NCBI GenBank assembly: GCA_029931535.1
Contig: JAQPZY010000620.1
Coordinates: 62,001-126,000, forward strand
From: Margaritifera margaritifera
Taxonomy: Eukaryota; Mollusca; Bivalvia; Unionida; Margaritiferidae
DNA length: 64,000 bases
Direction: 5' to 3'
Shown here: positions 36,660 to 48,807 of the stretch, piece by piece
Position numbering within the stretch: position 1 is the first letter of the stretch
Layout: each line of letters starts with the position of its first letter
Position numbers and translations under genes: made by a program
Notes under the pieces: model-generated
The model's input: the letters and a program-made list of their open reading frames with translations, nothing else
Told to the model about the DNA's origin: nothing
The model's database searches: none

Positions 36660-37895
36660 CCATATTAGCAAGAAATAAATATATTTAATAACAATATAAA
36701 TGCGCAACGTTAGGAGTCACTTATTTCAATTTTTCAAAACAGAAAATTTTGTACATGGTATAATAGTTTGATCTAAATCTATTATACAGTTTTATTTGGA
36801 GAGACATTCTATTCAAAACGTGTAGGCCCGGCTACGGGTTAAACCAACTGAGGACAATGTTACGTCAGTTATTTGCAACCAGTGACATCATTGTGGTCCG
36901 CAAAATGCCTTTTTAAACACGTTTCACTATCTGCATTTGCTGTCTGTAATAAGATTATACAGACCTTTTTGCCCGCTCCTATCCTGCAGGACTGAAAAAA
37001 AATTCCAGTCTCCGCTGTTCCAATTCCCCACGCTTACAACTCGGATATCCTCAGTAGATTATGGTCATATGTCTAAAACAAAACACCAGGAGAAGAAACA
37101 AAATAACGAAAGCATCATCGTGGGTACAGATTGAAAGTGTTGAAAATGGAGAAATAATATACTGGCATTCGCATAGTCTTCAAGCATGGCTGATTATGAA
37201 AATAAAGACGTATACTAGATACTAGTCGTCTTTTCAGGCTGTAGTTTAGGGGCTATGGCCTAGCTACACTTGATAAATTGTGTGTGGGGGTGGGGGGGGG
37301 GGTGGGCGCCACTTTGCGCTCCACACCCTTGGATCCGCGTATGGAAAGACTTTATACGTTTTAACTTAAATTTCGTTGAGACATAATAAACTATATATTC
37401 TTAGCAAAATAAAGAGGCACGCACTCCATATGCTGGTAAAGATCTAATATTTATATTACAATATCAATGAAAATGAGAAGAACGTAAAACATATCTGGAA
37501 TATATTTGTGTGGACAACTTAATGATGTTTCTAACATATAAATTATAAGTTGAAATGCATTTAAGTTAACTCCACTGTTCAGCCAGTTTTCAGAACTTTA
37601 ATTCAGTACTTTAGACGGCTTAGATGTTGCCTAGAGAAGGTTTTTGAGGCGGAGAAGATAATGACATTCCAAGAAAAAAAAACTACTGTAGAAAAGCGAC
37701 TACTTACCCTAGTAAGTATCAGGTAGGGGATTAGAAACCGGGACAAACAGTTGCAATATGAAAAGGGGACGTAACCGCCTCAGTATGTACAGCTACATGA
37801 TATATTAGCACCTGTTTTGTAGACATGTGAAGAAAACAATGATAACTAAAGTTAGTATCTAATATATTTTGTTCAGTTGGTAATGGGGAATGCTC
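36660..37895. other. Unassigned sequence with a G-rich tract at 37.28-37.31 kb
   Basis: gtgggggtggggggggggtg at about 37,281-37,303 is the only compositional oddity. The frames at 36,937-37,134 and 37,731-37,955 have no recognised features. Confidence 0.45.
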
Positions 37896-37899
37896 AAAA

Positions 37900-38130
37900 A
37901 TTGGCAATGCGGATAATAATGTTTTACCTTTCCGCATTGTATGAAGGAAACGCATCCCTTCCGAACAATGTGTGAACGCAATGCTTACCTTTGAACACTG
38001 CGTGTAGGGAAGATTTACTTTCCAACATTATAGAAAATTCTTACATTAATTTGCACCAATTCGCATAAGGAGTGCTTGCCATCTAAACGTGTAGGAAATT
38101 TTCACATACCAACAATGCGTGTAAGAAACG
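37900..38130 (+). repeat. Degenerate minisatellite
   Basis: The theme 'acc(t)tt(c)cgaacaatg(c/t)gtgta(g)g(a)aa(c)gc' recurs about six times (37,927; 37,957; 37,989; 38,025; 38,075; 38,107) with many differences. The period is about 32-38 bp. Confidence 0.55.
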
Positions 38131-41100
38131 CGTACACACAAAAAGTACCTGTGGAGAGTCACGAAGTGTATTTTCGAACAATGACTGAGCTTAACTGCAC
38201 AAAATAATCGCAACAAAAACAACAGTCCTCATTATGATGCGCAGATGAAGAAAATTTAAGCAGATTTCTTTCCTCATACTTATGAAGTATTTAGTCCCAG
38301 CTTCTGTGTATAATTGAATGTAAACTCAACAACAGAATTACACCATCTGCTTTTTTCTATATCGGAGAAAGGATTGACGTAAATTAGGTATGATGTTGTT
38401 TTCCATTTTATCAATAAGCCTTGTTTTGAAACATCGAATTTCAATTTGATTCAGGAGGCTCCATGCATACATAATTTGTAATCTTGATGGGAACATTCTT
38501 TAATATTCACACCTTTTTCTATCGTATATATTTTTAGAAATATGTAAGAGTGTAATAATAATGTATCCTTTCTGATGTTTAGAGTAAACTAAAAGAAAAT
38601 AGCAGTATCATGTAAAAAGTCAAATGTTATCTGAAACATTGTAAAATAGCTTGGGAACGTGAATGTGGAGGAGAAACATAAATATTTTGAAATAGAATAA
38701 TGAACCTTTGTGTATATTCTTTATATCTATATTCCAAAATAGATAACATTTTATATGATCGTACCTTATTTACAACTCATGGATTTGTGGTGGACATTTC
38801 TTCTAGAGAGTAAAAATATGTAAACATATCACGTTGTGTTTTGAAAAGCGCATTTAATGTGTCTTTATGAAGCGACTATCACTATTTTCATCGGCAAAAT
38901 GTTATCACTTCCCGGAGAGGCAGCAAGAAGTATGTCACACATTCGTTTGGCCAATCTTTCATTCCCATGCTTAACTACTCATTCGGTATACTTTTTGACT
39001 TATTATTAAAAAACAAATGAATGGAGCCTGAAATGTGATTCTGTACTTAGCGATAAGACTGGATATGATTCGTTAATTACGTGAAATGTGGGACATTTTT
39101 TAGTCTCAAAGAAATGTTGAGTTATTTTTACCACCTGTATATCATTTGTATTTTCTTAAAAAGATATTCCCTGCCCAGTTCCAAGTGATAACGTCTCATA
39201 ATAATGATACGTCATAACCGATATCAAAGTCTTTTTTTTATATCTTTTTTCATTGTCATGGTGGACTATATTTTCCAGTTTTCCCGGAGACAGCTTTTAG
39301 TATATATCCTTGACCTTATATAATGGACCTGATTAAGAAGAGCAGAAAGTGCATTTAATTACCAAACAATATTAATTAGGTTTAAGAAAAACAACTAAAA
39401 ATGTCATAACGTTTGATTCAAAAGCTTGATTTTCAAATACACGAAATACTCGTTTCCCACAGTCATACTAGCGTCTTTAAAAATGAGCGCACATATTTTT
39501 ACAAACACAATTTACTCCTTAGTTGATGCAACACACTCTAAATAAACAACATGTTTTAAATACATGTCATTTTATAGGGTGATAAATTGGAGAATCTTTG
39601 AATGACCTGATGTTAGGTTTTTATTCATCTCGACTCATGAATTATTTCAAAGCCACAATTCAAAGTCACGGGCAATACTCATTACCGGAATATTTAAATA
39701 ACTGGACGAATTCAACGTATCTTGATACTACCTTATATAATCGACTTACCTCTTCCCTGAGTGAGGTAGTCGGTTGCATGTGTACCTTCTGGGCTGCTAA
39801 CGTAGCTGAGACGTCAATTATTAAATCGAATTAATGTTGTTTCTTGTTTTAATTTGTTTATAAAAAAAATAATTTTACACTCACTGTAAGCCGTTCTGTT
39901 TTAGTGTGTCTAGCAAGTTGGCGTCATATGTTTTCTAGCTTCTGGATTACAGCTGAATGTTTTGACGATTTCAATCAAATCATTGTCATTAAAAATATGT
40001 CTAGAGGATGAGAAATATTGTGCCACCGAGTTTTTATAATTTGTATTTTTTGAGTGGTCAAATAAAACGGAGGGAACATACTCTGTAGGTGATGTGATTG
40101 ATTGCATTTTCTGTTTTTCATGTAATATTGAAGCTAAAAATATTCAGCCTTTCGCTAGTAACTGTGCTGTAAAATGCTAGTTATAAATACGTGCTGGCAC
40201 ATTTAACACCTATTGACCTTACAGGGTTCTGATACCCGGATTGTTGTTTGGTTAACGGGTGATTTCAGTTTTGCTCTGACTTTCATTCGATCCCTCCTTT
40301 TGACATTTCTTTTGATCTAATTTCAAGCGCTTCGTCGTCAGAACACATTTAGACCATTCTTATCGCCTTACTGTACGAAATGTTCTGAAGACAGTGTTTT
40401 GCGTGACATACTGATGGGAGGATACATTTATTGTTGTTGTTGGGCTGTTGTAGATGTCTGTGTGAAATTTCTTTTAGTAATATTTGTTGTTGTGTCCAGA
40501 AATACGTGGCTGGTTTGGAATGCTAAGCTTTAGACTTGATGGAACAGTGGGAATCGTAAATTTATTTTTTCTATGTTAGTTCCAGATGTATTTCATCGTG
40601 TGGTACACAAACAATGTGATAGTAGAACGAGTTTATATTGGTGAGGGATACCAAAAGATTAAATATATCCGGTATTTATGTGCAAAAGGAACATAACTTG
40701 ATCCTGAATCGAAACTTAGAAGATTTAACTAACTCCAGCGCACCACTCACACGACCCTTTTAATAGCGCCACCTCACTGCGAACCATGTTCTTTGGCTGA
40801 TCATAAAATAATATCAGCAAATTAAGAGAGCGGTAGATTTGGGATGACATCACTATGTTGCAATAAATTACATTTGTGACATTTTGTAAACCATTTGATG
40901 CTATATGACCACCAAAGAAATCGGATTCAGCAATGCATTACACAAGATTTTTTCTTTAAACATTGTTGTTAAAGTACAACGTGGGAGATAACTTCGTGGA
41001 GAAGCAAAAGGTGTCGAGTCAAATTTCAACGACAAAAATAATGTCTACGCCTGAAAGGTACTTTCTTTTATTTGTTCTAGTTAAGAAAGTGCTCGTTCTT

Positions 41101-41175
41101 GCTGCAAGTATAAATTCAGTAGGCACACACAATCAAGCGTCGCAAGGCATGATGGGAAATCTCGTATTTCACATG

Positions 41176-41177
<2 letters not shown>
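38131..41177. other. Long AT-rich stretch without recognised genes
   Basis: The plus frame at 39,598-39,834 and minus frame at 39,910-40,107 look somewhat protein-like but match nothing I know. A consensus donor on the minus strand (GAAGAG|gtaagtcg at about 39,757-39,750) is not paired with a convincing exon. Confidence 0.45.
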
Positions 41178-41249
<72 letters not shown>

Positions 41250-41278
41250 CTTTGCATGTGTGTGTTTGTGTGTGTGTG
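41178..41278. repeat. (TA)n then (GT)n microsatellite
   Basis: TA run 41,178-41,249 with one interruption, then an imperfect GT run to about 41,278. Confidence 0.95.
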
Positions 41279-42354
41279 GTATTATGTCTACCTGCGCAAA
41301 CGCAGTTCTCGAAATTAAATGTTTGTACAAAAACCGTTCATGAGGCTTTATTGAAAGTACTGTCTACTTGCTAACTGTATCCCTTAATTGGCAAATAAGA
41401 TTGATTGGATCAATTTTTATAGCTTTTAAAATTATATTTAAAACAGAATGGCAAAGATCATTTATCTAAGAAGCATACACACTACACGAGACAGGAAACC
41501 TATAAAACAAAGGCTGAAATACTAATAATATATATGTATCTGCAATTAGTATAGAGCGCACGATTTTCTTTAATAGGCATTTCTTTTTTAACCCATCAAC
41601 ATGTTTGCAGTTTGAAATTTACGATATTAAAACTCGTGCTGCCGTAGAATCTTGCCATTTTATTTTTCATATTTTTCCTTCATTTGATTCTACTTCGTCT
41701 GCTTATTGGTCTTCCCCTCATCTTCTGTAGTAATTTGTAGACGATTGAAAACAATTTGTCATGTAGGTGAATTAATTATTTCATGCTCTGCATCTATTAG
41801 TATGCTTCTAGAGTGAAAATCTCACTTGTTTCAAATTTGCCATCCAGTCGCTAATTCCTCGGGGTGGGGAAACATCCCAAACACATGTTGGTCCCATATA
41901 TTCTATTCATGTAAAAGTCTCATTGGTTATAGGGTGAGATCTTTATACTTTCAAAGATTTGACCGAAAGATCAAATCCAGGAGGGTGCAGTAAACACCAT
42001 ATTGACTAATGTTGGGTATGCATCTTTATCCTGTGACAGTTATTGTTAACTGACATAAATTCATAAGATCTGTGATTATATGATAGGGATCTCAAGAGTT
42101 TCACAAATATATCCCTTTGGGTTTTATCCCGTTCATGATCGAAATTCCGAAGTTCCAAATGCAATGACACATTCTACACCAATAATACTATCTCGGATCG
42201 AAGTTTAAAGTTTCTATATTAAACAATGTAAGAAACATTTAGGGACACAAAGCACGTACGTAAGCACAAAAAGTGAAATGATAAAAAGCGCGTGTGGATA
42301 AGTCATCATGTTGAAAGTCAGACCTACGACATAAATGTTCCTACTTTAAAACAG
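41279..42354. other. Unassigned AT-rich sequence
   Basis: No gene, RNA or ordered repeat recognised. Confidence 0.5.
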
Positions 42355-42491
<137 letters not shown>

Positions 42492-43021
42492 GATCCATAC
42501 ATACATAGATTTGTGCCGAAGTAAAATTCATGCTGAATTTTTATTTAATCAAAGATGGTGAAGAATATTTTCTATTTATGTTTTGTTCGTTTCTTACACT
42601 TGTATATTCTTCTCCGTTGAGACACTTACATTACTTACCAAATAATGATAAAACTATGCTCATATCAATAACTGTAGTAGAAATATTATTGTAAATTGAA
42701 AAACAAAGAATATTTTTTAGACCAATTATATCCATCACAAACAAATTCTTTGTGTTGATTATAGATCATAGTACATTTGGTATTTATTGACAACAACGGT
42801 TTTTATAATATTAATGGAGTTAAAGGGATATAAACAATCATAGATTCAATATGGCGAAATATGGGAAAGTGTGATCACTCGCTTTTACTATTTTAATCAT
42901 TCAACATCTGTCCAACACAATCGTAGCAAAGTTGATTTTATAAAATGTGAGGACATTACTAATAAGTGCTAGCATTTACCATAATGATTTGAAAAAGAAT
43001 GAAAGACTAAGTAAGTAAAAA

Positions 43022-43126
43022 TCACCATGGCTTTATTTTATTGACAGAGAAGTGATAACGTAGCTCAGTTGGTTCATACATATCTATAGACGAACATCCA
43101 CTACATGGCATTTTTTTTCGTAAGCC
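43022..43126 (-). CDS. Candidate last exon, two cysteines, unassigned
   Basis: The minus strand has a strong acceptor (cttttttctgtttcag|GGC, AG at 43,128-43,127), then 34 codons in phase 0 to TGA at 43,024-43,022. The peptide begins GLRKKMPCSGCSSIDMYEPT and ends NKIKPW. The start phase differs from the six-cysteine exons, and only two cysteines are present, so it is either a different gene's last exon or a diverged relative. The splice signal is the only real support. Confidence 0.35.
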   Translation of the reverse strand, partial: GLRKKMPCSGCSSIDMYEPTELRYHFSVNKIKPW

Positions 43127-43519
43127 CTGAAACAGAAAAAAGCATGTATCATAATAAAGGGGTGATACATTGTTAAATATGTATGTACGCATATACATTT
43201 CCATCCCTATATTTGGGACTTCCATAATGATATTCATGAATATCGTTAATTTTGTCGTATTTTTCCTTAATTGTTTTGTATCATTCCATCACATGGTATA
43301 GCTGCATCTGTTCTTACCCAATATAGTGTCATTTTATATTCATGAATCTTCTCCTCCCTCAGCATGTTCTATTTTATTTTATTTTTCCAAATTGGCATTC
43401 TGACCAGTATTTCAAATTGTATCTATCAATATTTAAAGAAGTCACCAAAAATCTAGCTAAAAATTGTTTCTGTTCTATTTGAGCTTTATTGATTCTTTCG
43501 TCATTCGCTCATTTCTTAA
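43127..43519. other. Unassigned AT-rich sequence
   Basis: Nothing recognised; intronic if the exon at 43.1 kb is real. Confidence 0.45.
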
Positions 43520-43520
43520 T

Positions 43521-43640
43521 TGGACACGCAGTAGCTTAGTGATTAGCGTGCCGAACTCACACTGAGTGCGAATCCTGCTCAGACCAGCACAGATCGACTA
43601 CCGTGTCGTGTCCAAAGGCAAGGCACATTGCTCACATCAC
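43521..43640 (+). mobile_element. tRNA-derived SINE, partial
   Basis: A box gtagcttagtgattag (43,531-43,546), B box-like gtgcgaatcctgc (43,566-43,578), then a body with gatcgactaccgtgtcgtgt and ccaaaggcaaggcac. The core is similar to the SINE at 5.47 kb but the copy is shorter, with no clear tail. Confidence 0.75.
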
Positions 43641-44828
43641 CTTGATTTCGAATGGCTCATGAGCGGAAAAATATAAATAATTAAAAGATAATTTTAAAAA
43701 ATCAATCATATTAATTGTGATGGTATGCTTACGTTTATAAACGATTTTAATTCTGAGTCTAGTTCTCAGTAAAAAGAGCAATATTGTATAAATAACCAGA
43801 AGCCAGACGTGAATCACATCAGGAGACACAGAACGTGTAACAATATGAGGGCAGCTTAATCCATAAGAGCCCTCACCCGCTTCGAGTGTCCATCAATGTC
43901 TAAGATTGATTTGCAATTGATACAGCTAGAGCAGAAATTGCGATTTTGACTAGACTGTGAGACGGATGCCTTTGAAATACTATGAATTAATTTATTTTCT
44001 TGAGTATCATTTTAAGTGGTTTTACGAAAAATGAAAATGTTCAGGTACTTAATTTCGTGTTTGTACAAAGGGTCATTTTGTTATCACAGATAAAACACTG
44101 TTCATCGTGCTTTAAATTCGTGGTTAGTAGTAACCACAAAATCCCGAAAATATGGTACTCAGCGAAAAATAGTGAATTCACAGCAGTTTCGTAGGTAGCA
44201 GTAAACAGTTAGGGCGACGGCTACTTTCGAATATACCTTTCCACCTTTTAAGTCACATGCTATCAAGCATCATAATCATTTAACAGGTATGCATTACCAA
44301 ATCGTTTGAGAATGAAGAAGCGAAATCATTAACAAGATAAGCACAACAAAGTTGATCATTCCTTTTATTGTTACACCAACTACCCTCCCCGTAACGCCTG
44401 AATCGCCGTCAAACTCGTGATTTTCAATCCAGTTTGATATACATGCTAAACAAAACCACGAGATATGTCATATTTAAGGCTGTGACAATTGTGTCTCAAA
44501 TATAACTTTTTTGAAAAGAAATGTGGACCAGGAATGGACCGCTCTCACTTAAAATCATTGAATATGAAAATTATGTTTAACACCTTAAAACAGAACAATG
44601 AAAATGGGCAGCTTCTCATGCACATTGTAGGCCAAAACTTAATCTAGAACCCACCTTGCACAAATGTATTCCTGCACTAGAATCGTTACCTTGTGCATAC
44701 AACATGACATCACCCATTCTTGATACCACTACAAATAAGAAGGTAAAACATGGAGCTTACGTATAAGTGTCTATTCAATAAAAATTACCCCATGGTCAAT
44801 TATTTGAAACTGTTTAGTGTTATCTTAC
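43641..44828. other. Unassigned AT-rich sequence
   Basis: No gene or RNA recognised. The minus frame 43,632-43,829 and plus frame 44,000-44,194 have no support. Confidence 0.45.
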
Positions 44829-44992
44829 TTTCAAATGATTCGACTTCATACTTGGCTCTCCAATGATTGTTATACATAGGCGGCAAATCAAGAGAATAAT
44901 CTATATGTATGCAGTCTTTATATATCCTTTCTACACAGATTATATGCATCATTGAAACGTGGATCATGTCTTCTTTGATGTATGATGTGGTT
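44829..44992 (-). CDS. Candidate internal exon, unassigned
   Basis: The minus strand has an acceptor-like cacgtgtcag|AA (AG at 44,994-44,993) and a good donor GAAA|gtaagata (donor GT at 44,828-44,827). The open frame reads TTSYIKEDMIHVSMMHIICV and later YNNHWRAKYEVESFES. The '(Y)(I/L/F)(K/E)..E...CV.R' arrangement is loosely like the candidate exons at 3.1 and 53.3 kb. Its position between the six-cysteine exon at 47.1 kb and the exon at 43.1 kb, all on the minus strand, would allow one transcript unit, but nothing proves it. Confidence 0.3.
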
Positions 44993-45210
44993 CTGACACG
45001 TGATGCCATAGCCACTGCAATCTTTGAACATGCGCACCCATAAGTTGAAAGCCATGAAAGGGCGGGGTGATATCATATATATTTTGTCTTAAAACTGTTT
45101 AAAAGGCAACCACCCAGAATGTATTGCTGTGCTTAACAAATAATTCTACTAAACAGTCTCTTCTTTCTCTCTTATTGTTTGTTTCCTATTTGTTTGTAGT
45201 ATCTTTACAT

Positions 45211-46335
45211 AAGAAACATATATAGCTGTGACAACTGTTGCAATTATCTTTACATAAGAAACATATATAGCTGTGACAACTGTTGTAATTATCTTTACAT
45301 AAGAAACATGTATAGCTGTGAAAACTGTTGCAATTATATTTACATAAGAAACATATATAGCTGTGACAACTGTTGCAATTATCTTTACACAAGAAACATA
45401 TATAGCTGTGACAACTGTTGCAATTATCTTTACATAAGAAACATGTATAGCTGTGACAACTGTTGCAATTATCTTTACATAAGAAACATGTATAGCTGTG
45501 AAAACTGTTGCAATTATCTTTACATAAGAAACATATATAGCTGTGACTACTGTTGCAATTATCTTTATATAAGAAACATGTATAGCTGTGACAACTGTTG
45601 CAATTATCATTACATAAGAAATATGTATAGTTGCGACAACTGTTGCAATTCTCAATACATAAGAAATATATATAACTGTGACAACTGTTGCAATTATCTT
45701 TACATAAGAAACATGTATAGCTTTGACAACTGTTGCAATTATCTTTACATATGAAACATGTATAGCTGTGACAACTGTTGCAATTATCTTTACATAAGAA
45801 ACATATATAGCTGTGACTACTGTTCCAATTATCTTTATATAAGAAACATGTATAGCTGTGACAACTGTTGCAATTATCATTACATAAGAAATATGTATAG
45901 TTGTAACAACTGTTGCAATTCTCAATACATAAGAAGCATATATAGCTGTAACAACTGTTGCAATTCTCATTACATAAGAAGCATATATAGTTGTGACAAC
46001 TGTTGCAATTCTCAATACATAAGAAATATGTATAGCTGTAACAACTGTTGCAATTCTCAATACATAAGAAACATGTAGAGCTGTGACAACTGTTGCAATT
46101 ATCAATACATAAGAAACATCTATAGCTTTGACAACTGTTGCAATTATCAATACATAAGAAACACATATAGCTTTGACACCTGTTGCAGTTATCATTACAT
46201 AAGAAACATATATAGCTGTGACACTTGTTGCAGTTATCATTACATAAGAAACATATATAGCTCTGACACTTGTTGCAGTTATCATTACAGAAGAAACATT
46301 TATAGCTGTGACACTTGTTGCAGTTATCATTAAGT
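45211..46335. repeat. Minisatellite of 25 strict 45-bp units
   Basis: The unit aagaaacatatatagctgtg + acaactgttgcaattatctttacat is 45 bp. Unit starts fall exactly on 45,211 + 45n (for example 45,256; 45,301; 46,021; 46,201; 46,291), so no insertion or deletion has accumulated; only substitutions differ. Because 45 is a multiple of three, several frames stay open: two overlapping minus frames of about 400 codons and two shorter plus frames. One minus frame has a 15-residue repeat rich in cysteine (of the type CFLCKDNCNSCHSYI). No signal peptide or splice context was found for it, so the default reading is non-coding minisatellite. Confidence 0.95.
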
Positions 46336-46935
46336 AAGACATATTTACCAGTGCCAGTTGTTGCAGTCAGCATTACATCAGAAAACATATTTACCAGTAA
46401 TAATTGCTACAGTCATCATTACACAGGGAACATCTTTGCAGGTGACAATTGTTATAGTCATCATTACATATCGAACGTCTTTTGCTGTGACAATTGTTGT
46501 AGTCATCATTTAATGGGAATATATTTACCTGTGCTGATTGCTGCAGTCATCATTATATAAGAAACATGTTTAACTGTGACAATTGTTGCAGTCATCATAT
46601 ATAAGGAACATAATTAGCTGTGACAATTTTTGTAACCATCATAACATATGAAAGATATATTAAGCTTTGGGAATTGTTGAAGTCATCATCTTATAGGAAA
46701 CATATCTAATCGCGATAATTATTGCAGTCAGCAGTATGTAGGGTACATATTTAGCTGTGATAATTTTTGCAGTTATAAGTACGCAGGGAATATTTTTGGC
46801 TGTGACAATTGTCGCAGTCATCATCACATACGGAACATATTTAGATGTGCCAAATGTTGCAGACATAATTACATACGTAATTATTTTGCCTGTGCCAATT
46901 GTTGCAGTCATCTGCACAGAGGGAACATATTTATT
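46336..46935. repeat. Diverged flank of the 45-bp minisatellite
   Basis: Related but decayed units (ttgcagtcatcattacat.ggaacatatttagctgtgacaa) continue for about 600 bp with a period of roughly 45-48 bp and several indels. The contrast with the indel-free part suggests an older edge of the same array. Confidence 0.8.
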
Positions 46936-46998
46936 TCTACAAAACAGATACATAGAACTTTATAAATATTGAAAACAATCGTAAATATTTTACTCACT

Positions 46999-47144
46999 TC
47001 AAAAATCTCTGTAATGTTTCCGACAACAATTCCAATCACAACCCCGACAAAGTCGGCGATAAAATATGAAGTATGTTGGTATAGCACATCCAGGAGGAAT
47101 ATCAGTCTCCTCACAGAACAAGAAAGGACAAATCTGCCAGCTAC
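46999..47144 (-). CDS. Six-cysteine second exon of a small secreted peptide gene (paralogue B)
   Basis: The minus strand has a good acceptor (ccttctttttatag|GT, AG at 47,146-47,145), then an open frame starting in phase 1 and ending at TGA 47,001-46,999. The start reads SWQICPFLFCEETDIPPGC; after 12 residues it continues CRGCDWNCCRKHYRDF. Cysteines follow C-x4-C-x8-C-x12-C-x2-C-x4-C, as in the 22.9 kb exon, plus one extra cysteine next to the last. The signal exon at 50,815-50,878 lies 3.7 kb upstream on the same strand and ends in phase 1. Joining them gives 210 coding nt, a 69-residue secreted peptide with a serine codon across the junction. A donor (A|gtgagta) follows the stop by one base. 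Function unknown; the spacing is loosely like antistasin/VWC modules, and a protease-inhibitor, antimicrobial or matrix role cannot be told apart. Confidence 0.75.
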
Positions 47145-47588
47145 CTATAAAAAGAAGGACGAAGGGTTTGTTTGTTTGGGCATACATCCACGCTTCAATT
47201 TTAATAAAGTTATTGTGCTAAGAATTTATTGAAAAACCTAAAGATTGAAGCAAGTTTAGACAAACATTTATAAATGTGGACGTTGTGACAGGATTTCACA
47301 CATATATGTCAAATATACATATATTTTGTACTACGATATATAATATCCAATTAAAAACGACACCAACAGACAGACTAACGATAATGTTTGAAAAAGCAAC
47401 TGCAGTAAAAGTATACCAAAATAGATACGATCATTGTACAATATGATAACGGGTACACCGCGAATGTTAATTGTTACTTGTTATTCTTATTTGTCATTTC
47501 TTCATATAGGAAACAATTGACGTCAACTTCTATAGCAGAAAACTGTTTTAATATTTTTAAAAAATAATTTATTTGAATATTTTCATTT
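47145..47588. other. Intronic or intergenic AT-rich sequence
   Basis: Lies in the intron of the predicted two-exon gene (50.88 to 47.0 kb). Nothing else recognised. Confidence 0.45.
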
Positions 47589-47721
47589 TTAGTAATGATC
47601 CGTTTTATTTCCTGTCGCCATGTAATTACAAAATTCAGTGTATTTCCAGTCTGACTTTTTTAAGGAACTTCTTATACAGTTTTGCACCTCGGTACAAAAA
47701 ATGTGTAAAGTTACAAAAAAG
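47589..47721 (-). CDS. Candidate last exon, cysteine-bearing, unassigned
   Basis: The minus strand acceptor tatcactgcag (AG at 47,723-47,722) is followed by an open frame entered in phase 2 and ending at TAA 47,591-47,589. It reads FFVTLHIFCTEVQNCIRSS and ends TEFCNYMATGNKTDHY. It lies inside the intron of the predicted gene joining the 50.88 and 47.14 kb exons, so it might be an alternative last exon or a chance frame. The phase does not match the 64-nt signal exon, which weakens it. Confidence 0.25.
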
Positions 47722-47799
47722 CTGCAGTGATAGCTTACATGGGAAACACGCTTGCAAAGGCTATCGTAGCTTTGCTTAAACTTGGGTTTCAAAAGAGCA

Positions 47800-48203
47800 G
47801 CTCTCTTAATGCATGATGTCTGGCTCTTACTGTCAGGCTGGTATATGTGACATCATAGAAAGGAGTTACGCTAGCAGTCCAGCTGTATATACAAATGGTT
47901 GTACGTTATTTTGCCAAAAGACCTATACGAATTCATATGAAAAGATGTTTGCAAGATCAAATTTGCCATTTTTAAAATTAGGAAGCACAGGTTCAATTGC
48001 ATTATAGGATTTTAAGATTATAAATATGAAATCTCCCAGTTATTTACATGATCTTCCACACATTTAGCACAATTTACGTCATACAAATACTGCAGACATT
48101 CGGAAGGCGAGAACATCAAGGTTTGCGATAATATTTACCCAAGTAAATATTCAGTAACTCTGTACGTGTATTATTGGTATTCTTTGTCTTCTTTTTCTTT
48201 TTC

Positions 48204-48238
<35 letters not shown>

Positions 48239-48640
48239 TGAAATCTTGTCCGTTTTCCCGCTATGCCGCTCTTGACATACTTCCTTAGTACCTCCATGCA
48301 TAACTTTCCCGGGATATAATTTCTTTTGCACATTTTGATGATTGCGTTGATTTTTCGCCCAGCACGGTGTCAGTCCTTTGTTCCCAGCATGGAATTATGT
48401 CAAAACACTTTGGTCCTCTGCGTGATACACTTCTTTGCATAGTTTTACACAACTTTGTTCGGCTGATGGCAGCATAACATAGACATGTAGTTTACCCGTT
48501 TTATACCGCTTTTTAATTTTGTCTTCTTTCTTTCTTCTATTGTGTATCCTTTGTTTATTTCTCCGTCATTGGAACATGTAGGAGTCAAGAATACTTCTTA
48601 GCTTTCGTGTTTAGTGTTTGTTTTGTGGATGTGAATTGTT
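47800..48640. other. Unassigned sequence with a (TTA)n tract
   Basis: (TTA)n at 48,207-48,239 preceded by a CTT-rich patch. No gene recognised; intronic in the predicted gene model. Confidence 0.5.
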
Positions 48641-48645
48641 TCTTC

Positions 48646-48682
48646 CCCTGAAGAAGAGCTTGTTTAGCTCGAAACGTGGAAA
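48646..48682 (+). ncRNA. Hammerhead-ribozyme-like core, probable retroelement fragment
   Basis: The text CTGAAGA + agagc-ttgttta-gctc + GAAAC (48,648-48,675) fits the two conserved boxes of a hammerhead ribozyme (CUGANGA ... GAAA) around a GAGC/GCTC stem. Such cores are known in Penelope-like and other retroelements of invertebrates. Stems I and III and the cleavage site are not evident here, so this is at best a truncated or degenerate copy. It lies immediately 5' of a long (TA)n tract, a common place for retroelement ends. Confidence 0.3.
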
Positions 48683-48720
48683 ACTGTTTTGTATTTGCGC
48701 CGTTATCAATTTTTGTTGCC

Positions 48721-48723
<3 letters not shown>

Positions 48724-48804
<81 letters not shown>
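48724..48804. repeat. (TA)n microsatellite
   Basis: Perfect TA run of about 40 units. Confidence 0.98.

Positions 48805-48807
<3 letters not shown>

Noticed and set aside
37690..37720. Another signal exon, because gtaagtagtcg occurs on the minus strand at about 37.70 kb
   Set aside because: Only the first ten intron bases match; the sequence before it has no ATG with a signal peptide.
43030..43090. tRNA-like gtagctcagttggtt on the plus strand
   Set aside because: It looks like an A box, but no B box, acceptor stem or T arm follows at the right distance, and it overlaps a candidate exon on the other strand.
45149..46388. Two ~400-codon minus frames as long repetitive proteins
   Set aside because: The frames stay open because the unit length is 45 bp; both frames and the opposite strand are open at once. 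No signal peptide, start context or splice site was found. Kept as a finding only.
48207..48333. Asparagine- and isoleucine-rich minus frames
   Set aside because: They are the (TTA)n tract read in two frames.
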